Shown here piece after piece: positions 13,382 to 21,588 of a stretch of 22,327 nucleotides of DNA; the first letter of the stretch is position 1, and every line of letters begins with the position of its first letter. The DNA is from an uncultured Clostridium sp. Lineage in GTDB: Bacteria; Bacillota; Clostridia; TANB77; CAG-508. A program made the translations under genes and the position numbers. The notes under the pieces were generated by a model. That model was not told the origin of the DNA, made no database searches, and was given only the letters and a program-made list of their open reading frames with translations. The DNA is taken from contig USRT01000031.1 of the NCBI GenBank assembly GCA_900557195.1, forward strand, positions 1 through 22,327. The letters run 5' to 3'.

Positions 13382-15112
13382 ATGAAAGAGAAAAATAAAT
13401 TTAGGGATGTTCCGAGATTTGATAATATAAAGGAGATTATATATAATTCAGCAGAAAATTATACAAATAATATTGCTTTTGTAACAAAAGTAAAAAAAGA
13501 AGATAAAAGTATAGAATATGTAGATCATACTTATACAGATTTAGTAAGTGATGTAAATGCTTTTGGAACAGCTTTATTTGATTTAAATTTAAAAGATAAA
13601 AGAATTGCTATAGTGGGTAGAAATAGATATGAATGGGTAGTTGCACATTTAAGTAATTTATTTGGAGGAATTGTTTCTGTACCAATAGATAAAGAATTAC
13701 AAATAAATGAATTAGAAGACTCTTTAGTAAGAAGTGAAGTATCAGCAATAGTGTTTGATGAGAAATATGAAGAGAACATAAAAATCATTAAACAAAATGG
13801 AAAAACTAATATTAAAGAATATATATGTATGAATAAATTACCAGGATATAAAAGTTTTGGAGAATTATTAGATAGTGGATATGAAAAAATAAATAATGGA
13901 GAAAGAGAATTTATAGATTATAAAATAGACTCTCATAAAATGAGTATATTACTTTTTACATCTGGAACAACATCAAAATCAAAAGCAGTAATGCTTAGCC
14001 AATATGGGATTGCAAATAATGTATGCGATATGCTAATGGTTGAGAAATTATTACCAACAGATACAAATATTGCATTTTTACCATTTCATCATATATTTGG
14101 TTCAACTTGTATTGTAGTAATGCTTGCAGCTGGTGTAAGAACAGTATTTCCAGATGGATTAAGATATATAAAACAGAATTTAGTAGAATATCAAGTGTCT
14201 GTTTTTGTAGGAGTACCACTTTTAGTAGATAAAATATACTCTGCTATAGAAAAAGAAATAGAAAAACAAGGAAAAACTAAGTTAATAAATATAGCTACAA
14301 AAATTAGTAATTTTTTACTTAAACTTCATATAGATTTAAGAAGAGTTATATTTAAGCAAGTTTTAGATCAGTTAGGCGGAAAAATGAGATTTATCGTTTG
14401 TGGTGGAGCTCCTCTTGATAAAAGAGTTTCTGTTAAATTTAATGAAATGGGAGTTCATCTAATTCAAGGATATGGGCTTACAGAAACATCACCAGTTATA
14501 GCTGCAGAGAATGATTATTATGTAAAATCTGGTTCTGTTGGATTTCCAATGAAAAGTGATGATATTGAAATTGTTAATAAAGATGAAAATGGAATAGGTG
14601 AAATACGCATAAAAGGTCCTAATGTAATGCTTGGATATTACAAAGATGAAGAAACCACAAATAAAGTATTAAAAGATGGATGGTTTTATACTGGTGATTT
14701 AGGATATTTTGATGATGAAGGATATTTATTTTTAACTGGTAGAGATAAAGATGTTATAGTTCTAAAAAATGGTAAAAAGGTATTTCCAGATGAATTAGAA
14801 ACTCTTGTAAATCGTTTGGAAGAAGTAGAAGAATCTTTTGTTTATGGAATATCTGAAAAAGAAGATAAAAACGATTTGAAAGTAGCAGTTAAAGTAGTGT
14901 ATAATGAAAAAGTTGTAAAAGAGAAATATAAGGATATATCTGAAGATGAGTTATATAAAATAATATGGGAGAAAATAAAAGAAATTAATAAAACTTTTCC
15001 TCCATATAAATATATAAAAAGTATGATATTAACAAAAGAACCTCTTATAAAAACGACTACACATAAAACAAAGAGAAAAGAAGAATTAGCTAGAATTTTA
15101 GAAAATAAATAA
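13382..15112 (+). CDS. Long-chain fatty acyl-CoA synthetase (AMP-forming)
   Basis: A 576-residue ANL-superfamily enzyme that activates a fatty acid with ATP and joins it to CoA. Motifs in order: the P-loop-like LLFTSGTTSKSKAVMLSQ (about 191-208), FLPFHHIFGST, GGAPLDKR, YGLTETSPV (364-372), WFYTGDLGYFDDEGYLFL (adenylate-binding Asp near 439), GRDKDVIVLKNGKKVFPDELE (hinge and C-terminal domain) and a C-terminal KTTTHKTKRKE. The last corresponds to the catalytic-lysine region, though the usual K-R motif is not obvious. The pattern is FadD/Faa-like. AAGGAG precedes the ATG at 13382. It stands alone, with its own promoter, operator-like palindrome and terminator. Its only CGG (14377) is out of frame (GGC-GGA). 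Confidence 0.88.
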   Translation: MKEKNKFRDVPRFDNIKEIIYNSAENYTNNIAFVTKVKKEDKSIEYVDHTYTDLVSDVNAFGTALFDLNLKDKRIAIVGRNRYEWVVAHLSNLFGGIVSVPIDKELQINELEDSLVRSEVSAIVFDEKYEENIKIIKQNGKTNIKEYICMNKLPGYKSFGELLDSGYEKINNGEREFIDYKIDSHKMSILLFTSGTTSKSKAVMLSQYGIANNVCDMLMVEKLLPTDTNIAFLPFHHIFGSTCIVVMLAAGVRTVFPDGLRYIKQNLVEYQVSVFVGVPLLVDKIYSAIEKEIEKQGKTKLINIATKISNFLLKLHIDLRRVIFKQVLDQLGGKMRFIVCGGAPLDKRVSVKFNEMGVHLIQGYGLTETSPVIAAENDYYVKSGSVGFPMKSDDIEIVNKDENGIGEIRIKGPNVMLGYYKDEETTNKVLKDGWFYTGDLGYFDDEGYLFLTGRDKDVIVLKNGKKVFPDELETLVNRLEEVEESFVYGISEKEDKNDLKVAVKVVYNEKVVKEKYKDISEDELYKIIWEKIKEINKTFPPYKYIKSMILTKEPLIKTTTHKTKRKEELARILENK

Positions 15113-15122
15113 ATATTAGTTT

Positions 15123-15156
15123 ATGGTGCTTATTTTTGATGAGCACTATTTTTTTT
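15123..15156 (+). terminator. Rho-independent terminator
   Basis: ATGGTGCT (15123-15130) pairs with AGCACTAT (15142-15149), followed by a run of T. Confidence 0.75.
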
Positions 15157-15205
15157 GTTTATATTATAATTGATGTGATATTTTTTGATTTAGAGACATG
15201 TTACC

Positions 15206-15365
15206 GCATATCAATAGTTATTATATATTTTTTAAAACCAATCTTGAAGCGTGGCGTGTGACTGCTATAAATAAGTTTAACACCACGCATTTTATATTTT
15301 GCCAATGTCAAAATATGAGAAGTCGGCGATTGGTTTTAAAAAATATATAATAACTATTGGTATGC
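15206..15365. repeat. 160-bp inverted-repeat element
   Basis: Arms 15212-15243 and 15328-15359 are perfect reverse complements (32 bases); a T-G pair and GCATA/TATGC extend the stem to about 38 bp (15206-15365). The centre has a second hairpin, GCGTGG (15249-15254) with CCACGC (15283-15288), and GTCGGC near the right arm. There is no open frame. With the terminator before it and the promoter after it, it fills the 473-base gap between genes; the remaining bases show nothing clear. Confidence 0.75.
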
Positions 15366-15482
15366 TAGTGTGTGCTTTTAAGTGAAATATGGATTGTGGC
15401 ATATTTGTTTAATATTTAGAAAAGATTGGAAATAATTATTTACAATTTTTTGGGAGTTTCTGGAATTATTTAAAATAACCAA

Positions 15483-15511
15483 TTGAATCAAATAAAATAT
15501 TATGATAAAAT
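15483..15511 (+). promoter_or_regulatory. Promoter of the exchanger gene
   Basis: TTGAAT (15483-15488) and TAAAAT (15506-15511) are 17 bases apart. The ATG at 15502 would lie inside the promoter, so translation should begin further on. Confidence 0.45.
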
Positions 15512-15585
15512 ACCTATATTTACAAAATAAATACAAAAAAGAGAAATTATTAAGAATTATAAGAAGTTTAGGAGATAGGAAATTT

Positions 15586-16548
15586 ATGTTTATATCAGTA
15601 ATTTTAATACTTATAGGTTTTGCTTTATTAATAAAAGGTGCAGATTTTTTAGTAGATGGTTCAAGTAGTATAGCTAAAAAGTTTCATATACCAGAAATTA
15701 TAATAGGATTAACTATAATATCTATAGGAACATCAATGCCAGAATTGTTTGTTAGTATAACATCAGCTTTAGACGGTCATTCAGATATGGCTATTGGGAA
15801 TGTTATTGGAAGTAATATTTGTAATTTGCTTCTTATTCTAGGAGTATCTACAATAATCCAATCTATAGCTTTTAAAAGAGAAACAAGATTAATAGAAATA
15901 CCAATATGTTTAGTAGTAACAATTGTTTTTTCGTTAATATGTAATATGGGACAAGATGTAACAAGAGTGGATGCAATAATATTAATGATACTATTTGTGT
16001 TATTTATAATATACACTATAGTTATGGCTTTTAAAGGTGAAAAATTTGATAAAGAAAAAGATGAAGAAGAAAATGTAACAAAAGAAGAAAGTAAAAATTC
16101 TACATTTAAAGATGTAATATATATTATTTTAGGCATTATAGCATTAAAATTTGGTGGAGATTTAACTGTAAATAATGCTGTCAATATAGCAGAACATTTT
16201 AATTTAAGTGAAAAAATAATAAGTATTACTATTTTAGCAATAGGAACAAGTCTTCCAGAATTAGTTACAAGTGTTTCAGCAGCTATAAAGGGCAAAAGTG
16301 ATATTGCGATTGGAAACATATTAGGTTCAAACATTTTTAATATGTTATTAATAATAGGAAGTACAGCAGTTATTAAACCAATTTCTTATAATTTAAGCTA
16401 TAATACAGATTTGATTATTTTAGCACTTGCAACAATAATACTTGCACTATTTCCAATTATACCACCCAAAAATAAAATGACTAGAATGAATGGTTTGATA
16501 TATTTTATTTTATATATAGGATATATGATAATTTCTTTTGTTAAATAA
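15586..16548 (+). CDS. Calcium/sodium antiporter, CaCA family (YrbG-like)
   Basis: A 320-residue membrane protein with two inverted repeats of about five helices each, separated by an acidic loop (GEKFDKEKDEEENVTKEE). Each repeat carries the ion-binding alpha motif: GTSMPELFVS (about 48-57) with GNVIGSNICN, and GTSLPELVTS (about 222) with GNILGSNIFN. The Glu in the PEL motif binds the cation in this family. It probably exports Ca2+ in exchange for Na+ or H+. I place the start at 15586, after TTAGGAGATAGG, since the longer frame begins within the promoter. It ends 19 bases before the methyltransferase gene and is probably co-transcribed with it. Its one CGG (15774) is out of frame. Confidence 0.88.
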   Translation: MFISVILILIGFALLIKGADFLVDGSSSIAKKFHIPEIIIGLTIISIGTSMPELFVSITSALDGHSDMAIGNVIGSNICNLLLILGVSTIIQSIAFKRETRLIEIPICLVVTIVFSLICNMGQDVTRVDAIILMILFVLFIIYTIVMAFKGEKFDKEKDEEENVTKEESKNSTFKDVIYIILGIIALKFGGDLTVNNAVNIAEHFNLSEKIISITILAIGTSLPELVTSVSAAIKGKSDIAIGNILGSNIFNMLLIIGSTAVIKPISYNLSYNTDLIILALATIILALFPIIPPKNKMTRMNGLIYFILYIGYMIISFVK

Positions 16549-16567
16549 ATTAAGAGGGAGCAAATAT

Positions 16568-17473
16568 ATGTTAAGTAAAGTACCGGATTTTTTATATAAA
16601 TTATTATTAGAACAATATGGAGAGAAGATAACTAATAATATAATTGAAGGATATTTACAAAAAAGACCAGTAACATTAAGAGTAAATACATTAAAAACAA
16701 ATGCAGATAATATAAAGAAAGCTTTAAATGAATCTAATATAAAATATAAAGAAGTTATATGGAGCAAAGATGCTTTAATTATAGAGGAAGCGGATGGAAA
16801 TAAAATTAGAGAATTAAATATTTATAATAATGGAGAGATATATTTGCAAAGCTTATCATCTATGCTACCGCCAATTATTTTATCTCCAAAAGAAAACGAA
16901 AATATATTAGATATGTGTGCAGCTCCTGGAGGAAAAACAACTCAAGTTTCGGCACTATCTAATGGAAAAGCATTAATAACTGCTTGTGAGAAAAATAAAG
17001 TACGTTCTGAAAGGTTAAAATATAATATAGAAAAACAAGGTACAAATGGAATTTGCGTATTAGTAGAAGATGCAAGAAAACTAAATAGCTTTTTATCATT
17101 TGATAAGATATTATTAGATGCACCTTGTAGTGGAAGTGGAACTATTTGCTTAAATGATGAAAAATTAGAAAAATATTTTAAAGAAGAATTGATAGATAGG
17201 TCTTCGAAAGTACAATTTGAACTATTAAAAAAAGCAGTAGAAATATTAAAGCCAGGACATGAAATGATATATTCTACTTGTTCGATTTTAAAAAATGAAA
17301 ATGAAAATAATTTACTAAAGATTTTAAAAAATGGAAAAGCAGAAATAGTTCCAATTAGTGAGGAGATATTTAAAGAAATTCCAATGCTTCCAGTAGCTAT
17401 AAAAGGAACGATATGTGTTTGTCCAAGCAAATTATATGAAGGATTTTTTATTGCGAAGTTAAGGAAAAAATAA
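16568..17473 (+). CDS. rRNA cytosine-C5 methyltransferase (NOL1/NOP2/Sun, RsmB/RsmF-like)
   Basis: A 301-residue SAM-dependent RNA m5C methyltransferase. An N-terminal segment (VTLRVNTLK, about 36-44) leads to the SAM site DMCAAPGGKT (115-124), DAPCSGSGT (184-192, with Cys187) and YSTCSI (catalytic Cys near 237), then the closing Gly/Pro-rich strand EGFFIAKL. Both cysteines of the NSUN mechanism are present. It lacks the NusB-like N-terminal domain of full RsmB, so it is closer to short RsmF-type enzymes; the exact target base in 16S rRNA cannot be read from sequence. Start at the ATG at 16568, after AGAGGGAG. Three CGG triplets (16584, 16791, 16950) are all out of frame and the gene is intact. 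Confidence 0.87.
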   Translation: MLSKVPDFLYKLLLEQYGEKITNNIIEGYLQKRPVTLRVNTLKTNADNIKKALNESNIKYKEVIWSKDALIIEEADGNKIRELNIYNNGEIYLQSLSSMLPPIILSPKENENILDMCAAPGGKTTQVSALSNGKALITACEKNKVRSERLKYNIEKQGTNGICVLVEDARKLNSFLSFDKILLDAPCSGSGTICLNDEKLEKYFKEELIDRSSKVQFELLKKAVEILKPGHEMIYSTCSILKNENENNLLKILKNGKAEIVPISEEIFKEIPMLPVAIKGTICVCPSKLYEGFFIAKLRKK

Positions 17474-17512
17474 AAATATTATATATAAAAAAACAATGGA
17501 TAGAATATATAG

Positions 17513-17540
17513 GAAGTAGATGCAATTATCTACTTCTCTT
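17513..17540 (+). terminator. Rho-independent terminator
   Basis: GAAGTAGAT (17513-17521) pairs perfectly with ATCTACTTC (17528-17536), followed by TCTTTT. The following 150 bases up to the next promoter are AT-rich and show nothing clear. Confidence 0.82.
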
Positions 17541-17692
17541 TTGGATGTTATTTATTTTTATATAACAGACTAAAAAATATAATAAACATATTATATTAAA
17601 ATTTTTTAAAGAAGTGAATTCAGATATAACAAGATGAAATTTAAGGGGATATTCTTATTTAATATATGAAAAAATAAATTCAAATAAAATAC

Positions 17693-17721
17693 TTGACAAC
17701 ACAAAACAAATGTTTTATTAT
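17693..17721 (+). promoter_or_regulatory. Promoter with LexA-like box
   Basis: A perfect TTGACA (17693-17698) and TATTAT (17716-17721) are 17 bases apart. Between them, AAAACAAATGTTTT (17703-17716) is a palindrome whose core AACAAATGTT fits the Gram-positive LexA pattern AAC-RNRY-GTT. The ATG at 17724 would lie before the transcript start, so the in-frame CGG at 17739 is untranslated leader. Confidence 0.55.
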
Positions 17722-17753
17722 TAATGCAAGATTTGAAACGGGATGTGATATTA

Positions 17754-18701
17754 ATGGAAAAAGAAAACAATAATATTATACCAATAGACGAAGGAGTAAA
17801 TGTGGTAACTAATGAAACAGAAGATATTAAAAATTTAATTTATACAATAAGAGGAAAACAGGTAATGTTAGATAGCGATGTAGCAATGCTATATCATTCT
17901 GAAACAAGAATAATAAACCAAGCTGTTAAAAGAAATATAGAAAGATTTCCTGAAAAGTTTTGTTTTAAATTAACAGAGTCTGAATTAGAAAACTTGAAGT
18001 CACATTTTGTGATTTCAAGTTTTCTAAGACAAAACTCCTATGGAGGAAGAAGAAAACTACCAACAGCATTTACAGAACAAGGAATAGCAATGCTTTCTGG
18101 ATTATTGAAAAATGAAATTGCTGTAAAAGTAAGTATTAGTATAATAGATGCTTTTGTAGAGATGCGAAGATTTATGTATAGTAATTCAAATATATTAGGT
18201 AGATTATCAGATGTAGAGAATGAAGTATTACAATTAAACCAAAAATTTGATAAAACATTTAATGAAATGCAAAAAAACAAAGAACCAGAATTTAAACAAA
18301 AAATTTTTTTTGATGGACAGATTTATGATGCTTATAGCTTAATAATGGATATAATAAAAGTTGCTAAAAATAAAATTTTAATTATAGATAATTATATAGA
18401 TGATAGTATTTTAAAAATGTTATCGAAGAAAAATAAAAATGTAGAAGTTATAATTTTAACTTCACAAAATTGTGATATAAGTAAATTAGATATTAATAAG
18501 TTTAATAAGCAATATCCAAGACTTAAAGTAGCAAGAACAAATAAATTTCATGATAGATTTATAGTAATAGATAATAAAGAATTATACCATGTGGGAGCTT
18601 CGCTAAAAGATTTAGGAAAGAAATGTTTTGCAATTTCTAAAATAAATGATGCAGAGTATATAGAAAAGATAGAAAAAGAGATTATATATAAAACATTGTG
18701 A
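17754..18701 (+). CDS. ORF6N-domain protein with PLD-like C-terminus
   Basis: A 315-residue protein starting at the ATG at 17754, the first start after the promoter. The N-terminal part (about 20-130) has the phage-type ORF6N/KilA-N pattern: YTIRGKQVMLDSDVAMLYH, NRNIERFPEKFCFKL-type residues and LPTAFTEQGIAMLSGLL. A coiled-coil-like linker follows (about 145-190). The C-terminal domain has ILIIDNYIDDSILKML and FHDRFIVIDNKELYHVGASL, like the phospholipase D-like tail often found on these proteins, with His but not the full HKD motif. Such genes are usually of phage or mobile origin and may bind DNA. A LexA-like box in the promoter hints at DNA-damage control. No in-frame CGG lies in the translated part. 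Confidence 0.82.
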   Translation: MEKENNNIIPIDEGVNVVTNETEDIKNLIYTIRGKQVMLDSDVAMLYHSETRIINQAVKRNIERFPEKFCFKLTESELENLKSHFVISSFLRQNSYGGRRKLPTAFTEQGIAMLSGLLKNEIAVKVSISIIDAFVEMRRFMYSNSNILGRLSDVENEVLQLNQKFDKTFNEMQKNKEPEFKQKIFFDGQIYDAYSLIMDIIKVAKNKILIIDNYIDDSILKMLSKKNKNVEVIILTSQNCDISKLDINKFNKQYPRLKVARTNKFHDRFIVIDNKELYHVGASLKDLGKKCFAISKINDAEYIEKIEKEIIYKTL

Positions 18702-18877
18702 TTTGTTATTTGTATTATTAATTGTAGTACTATTAATATATTGAAAGGCGTTCTCATATTAATAAGGCATGTGAAAAATGCTGAAATACCAAGAGAAAAT
18801 CAGACAATAAAAAAATGGCAAATAATAATAAATTACCTAAAAGAAATAAATAAATGCAAAATATAAGGAGAATGATC

Positions 18878-19429
18878 ATGAAAAATATAATGATTTTGGG
18901 AGCAGCAAGAGCTGGAAAAACAACATTAGCAAGTATGTTGCATAAAGAATACAATTATTCAATAATTTCAATAGATTCATTTGTTAGTGCATTGCGTGAT
19001 GGGTTTCCAAGCTTAGGAATAACACATTCTAATACTGAAAACAAATTTAAATTATTGCCACCATTTATATTTTCTTATATGAATAAAATTATAAATGAAT
19101 ATCCAGAAGAAAAGTTTGTACTAGAAGGGTGGCATGTATTTCCAAAAGATATTATAGGACTATTTCGTAATATGGATGTAAAAATTATATGCTTAGGATA
19201 TACAAAAATTACTTGCGATGAAGCTTTATATGAGATAAGAAAGAATGAAACAAAAAATTCATATACTACAAAAATGACAGATAATGAAGTTAAAGACCTG
19301 ATTTTGAATCATATAAATTATAGTAAAATACTTAGAGAGCAATGTGAAGAAAATAATATAAAATATTATGATACTTCATTTGATAGGGAAAAGATATTAA
19401 CAGAAGCAATGAATTATCTATTAGAATAG
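18878..19429 (+). CDS. P-loop nucleotide kinase-like protein
   Basis: A 183-residue protein beginning MKNIMILGAARAGKTTLASM: the Walker A loop G-x-x-x-x-GKT (residues 8-15) directly after a beta strand is typical of adenylate or small-molecule kinases and zeta-toxin-like enzymes. Downstream are IISIDSF (Asp of the substrate or Mg site), FVLEGWHVFP, IICLGYTKITCDEA and, near the C-terminus, YYDTS. The substrate is not readable from sequence; similar clostridial proteins are annotated as shikimate- or adenylate-kinase-like. The start at 18878 is favoured because AAGGAG lies eight bases upstream; the ATG at 18872 is too close to it. The 176 bases before it hold no clear signal. Confidence 0.75.
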   Translation: MKNIMILGAARAGKTTLASMLHKEYNYSIISIDSFVSALRDGFPSLGITHSNTENKFKLLPPFIFSYMNKIINEYPEEKFVLEGWHVFPKDIIGLFRNMDVKIICLGYTKITCDEALYEIRKNETKNSYTTKMTDNEVKDLILNHINYSKILREQCEENNIKYYDTSFDREKILTEAMNYLLE

Positions 19430-19449
19430 ATTTGCTATTTAACTATTTA

Positions 19450-19470
19450 GTGGTCACAAAATGTGACCAC
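19450..19470. terminator. Bidirectional terminator between convergent genes
   Basis: GTGGTCACA (19450-19458) pairs perfectly with TGTGACCAC (19462-19470) around AAA, between the kinase-like gene and the recoded end of asnB at 19477. No long T-run on either side. Confidence 0.6.
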
Positions 19471-19476
19471 ATTAAA

Positions 19477-21326
19477 TTACAATTCAATCTTTGGTTGATA
19501 CTTTTCAAGCCACATATTTACCTGGCAAAGATAAGCCATAAGCTGTGGTCCGTGTCATTAATTGACCAAACCATGGTCTAGTAAAGGCCTTTCCATCTGT
19601 TTCTATAATATCTAAAATATACCTTCTATTTAGTAAATTATTAATAGGAGCATTTTTATCTTCCATTATTTTTGTAAGCATACCTTTTACTTTGGCAAGA
19701 TAAGTAGGGTTCCATGTCTTAGGATATGGACTCTTTTTTCTATCGACTATTTCTTCTGGAAGGATATCTTTCATTATATAACGAAGAAGTCCCTTTTCAC
19801 GTCCATTTAAAGCTTTAATTTCCCAAGGTATATTCCATACATATTCTGCTAAACGATAGTCACAAAATGGTACTCTTATTTCAAAACCATTATACATAGC
19901 CATACGGTCAGATCTATCTAGTAATGTTTGCATAAACCAGTTTAAAGTTAAATGAGATATTTTTCTTTTTTGTTTTGTTTCTTCGGAATCCTCATCTAAA
20001 ATAGTTACTTCATCTAAGCTTTCTTTATAACGATAATTAATATAATCTTTTAAATGAACTTTTTGAGCTACTAGAGGATTTAATAAAGTTTGACGCTCAT
20101 TTATAGCAATTGACCAAGGGAAAGTACCACTATTTAAAGCGTCTTTACGGAAAAACCAAGGATATCCACCAAATATCTCATCAGAACATTCCCCAGTTAA
20201 AGTTACTGTAGCATACTTCTTTACATTTTTACAAAATAAAAGTAAAGAAGAATCTACATCTGCCATTCCAGGATAGTCTCTTGCAAGCATGGCATCTTCT
20301 AAGCTTTTGGCAAGTTCAGGAGTATCTAAAATAATATTATGATGATTTGTGTTTAACATTTCTTTCATTAAATTAATATAGTAGTTATCTGAATTTGGTT
20401 GAAAATCAGTTTTAACGAAGTTTTTATCATTATCTACATAATCTACAGAATAAGTGTTTAAAGGTGGTAATCCTTTTTCCTTACAATAATTAGCAGCATA
20501 TAAAGTAATTATACTAGAATCTAATCCGCCAGATAAGAAAGTACATAAAGGAACATCAGATACAAGTTGTCTTCTTATAGCATCTTCTAATAAAAACTTT
20601 ACTTTATCACAAGTAACCGAAAAACTATCAGTATGTGGTTTGGAAGCTAAAGACCAATATTTATTTAAATGTAATCCAGACGAGTTAAAAATAGCTGAGT
20701 TTGCAGGTTTTAATTCATAAATATCTTTAAAAATTCCGATTGCCAGGTGTATGGCTAGGTCCTAATCCAAATAATTCACTAATTCCTTCTTGATCAATTT
20801 TTGCAGTAATACCAGGATATTCAAAAAGTGCTTTTACTTCAGATGCAAATACTAAAGTATTATCTATAATAGTATAATAAAATGGTTTTACTCCAAAATG
20901 ATCTCTTGCCATAAATAATTCTTTTTTATTTGAATCCCATACAGCAAAGGAGAAGATACCATTTAATTTATTAACAACATCATGCCCCCATTTTATATAA
21001 CTTTTTAATAAAACTTCTGTGTCCGAATAGCCTTCAAATGTAAAACCGCAACTGACCAATTCTTCTTTCAGTTCAGGAGTATTATATATCTGACCATTAT
21101 ATACAATTGCATAAGTATTAGAATCTTTTTTACATATCATAGGCTGTTTTCCGCCATTAGGATCTATTACTATTAATCTTTTATGTGCTAAGCAAACATT
21201 TTCTTCTATATACATTCCATCTTCATCAGGACCTCTTCTTGAGATTGCATTATTCATATTAGACAGAACATTTCGATATTTAGATATATCTTTTGTAGTA
21301 TTAACAAAGCCAACTAATCCACACAT
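19477..21326 (-). CDS. asnB: Asparagine synthase (glutamine-hydrolysing), two CGG recoding sites
   Basis: Makes asparagine from aspartate, using glutamine as nitrogen donor and ATP. Read with a base skipped at two in-frame CGG codons (minus strand, 20738 and 19552) it is one 615-residue protein of normal length. It begins MCGLVGFV with the nucleophilic Cys2, then ISRRGPDEDG, IVYNGQIYN and FAVWD of the glutaminase domain. The synthase domain has TPGN-G-IFKDIYELKP, FLSGGLDSSI (ATP PP-loop), YPGMADVDSS, GECSDEIFGGYPW, FEIRVPFCDYR and the end GQLMT-G-PQLMAYLCQVNMW. Each shift yields a Gly that AsnB conserves. Unshifted, the second part would end in an unlike tail (SLPGKYVA). GGAGGTAAATT precedes the ATG at 21326. 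Being on the opposite strand, it shows that recoding follows the coding strand. Confidence 0.93.
19549..19552 (-). other. CGG +1 recoding site 9 (ACA CGGA CCA)
   Basis: Minus-strand in-frame CGG in asnB. The shift gives GQLMT-G-PQLMAYL and the family's true C-terminus. The only shifting site whose preceding codon ends in a purine. Confidence 0.9.
20735..20738 (-). other. CGG +1 recoding site 8 (AAT CGGA ATT)
   Basis: Minus-strand in-frame CGG in asnB. The shift gives TPGN-G-IFKDIYELKP, matching the conserved TPGNG-(V/I)-F segment. The unshifted reading stops after NRNF. Confidence 0.92.
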
Positions 21327-21343
21327 AATTTACCTCCATTGTT

Positions 21344-21372
21344 TTATTATTTAGTATATGCAATTTAGTCAA
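21344..21372 (-). promoter_or_regulatory. asnB promoter
   Basis: On the minus strand, TTGACT (21372-21367) and TAATAA (21349-21344) are 17 bases apart, just upstream of the GGAGG site. Confidence 0.4.
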
Positions 21373-21448
21373 AATATTTACAAATAAATTAAGTAATGTA
21401 AAATATAAATTTGCATTAATAAATTTTGTATCTTGTGGTAAATAATGA

Positions 21449-21477
21449 TTGATTTTTGAAGAAAAATCTAATATAAT
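21449..21477 (+). promoter_or_regulatory. Promoter of the thioester adhesin
   Basis: TTGATT (21449-21454) and a perfect TATAAT (21472-21477) are 17 bases apart; AAGGAG precedes the ATG at 21589. Confidence 0.55.
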
Positions 21478-21588
21478 AATAACCGTTATTTATACAGAAG
21501 ATAAATGTAATATAGATTAAATATCATACAATTACTATGGTATTTAATTTTGATGATTAGGAAAATAAAAAATGCAAGGAGTGTTTAT

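Noticed and set aside
17724..17756. In-frame CGG at 17739 as another exception to recoding
   Set aside because: The ATG at 17724 lies between the -10 box and the expected transcript start and has no ribosome binding site. The real start is 17754, so the CGG is untranslated leader.
713..20738. Frame breaks as random sequencing errors or pseudogene decay
   Set aside because: All nine are +1, all at an in-frame CGG on the coding strand, and none elsewhere in these five genes. Errors and decay do not follow the reading frame. A genuine decayed gene in this window (the YafQ-like toxin near 2025) breaks at a non-CGG position.
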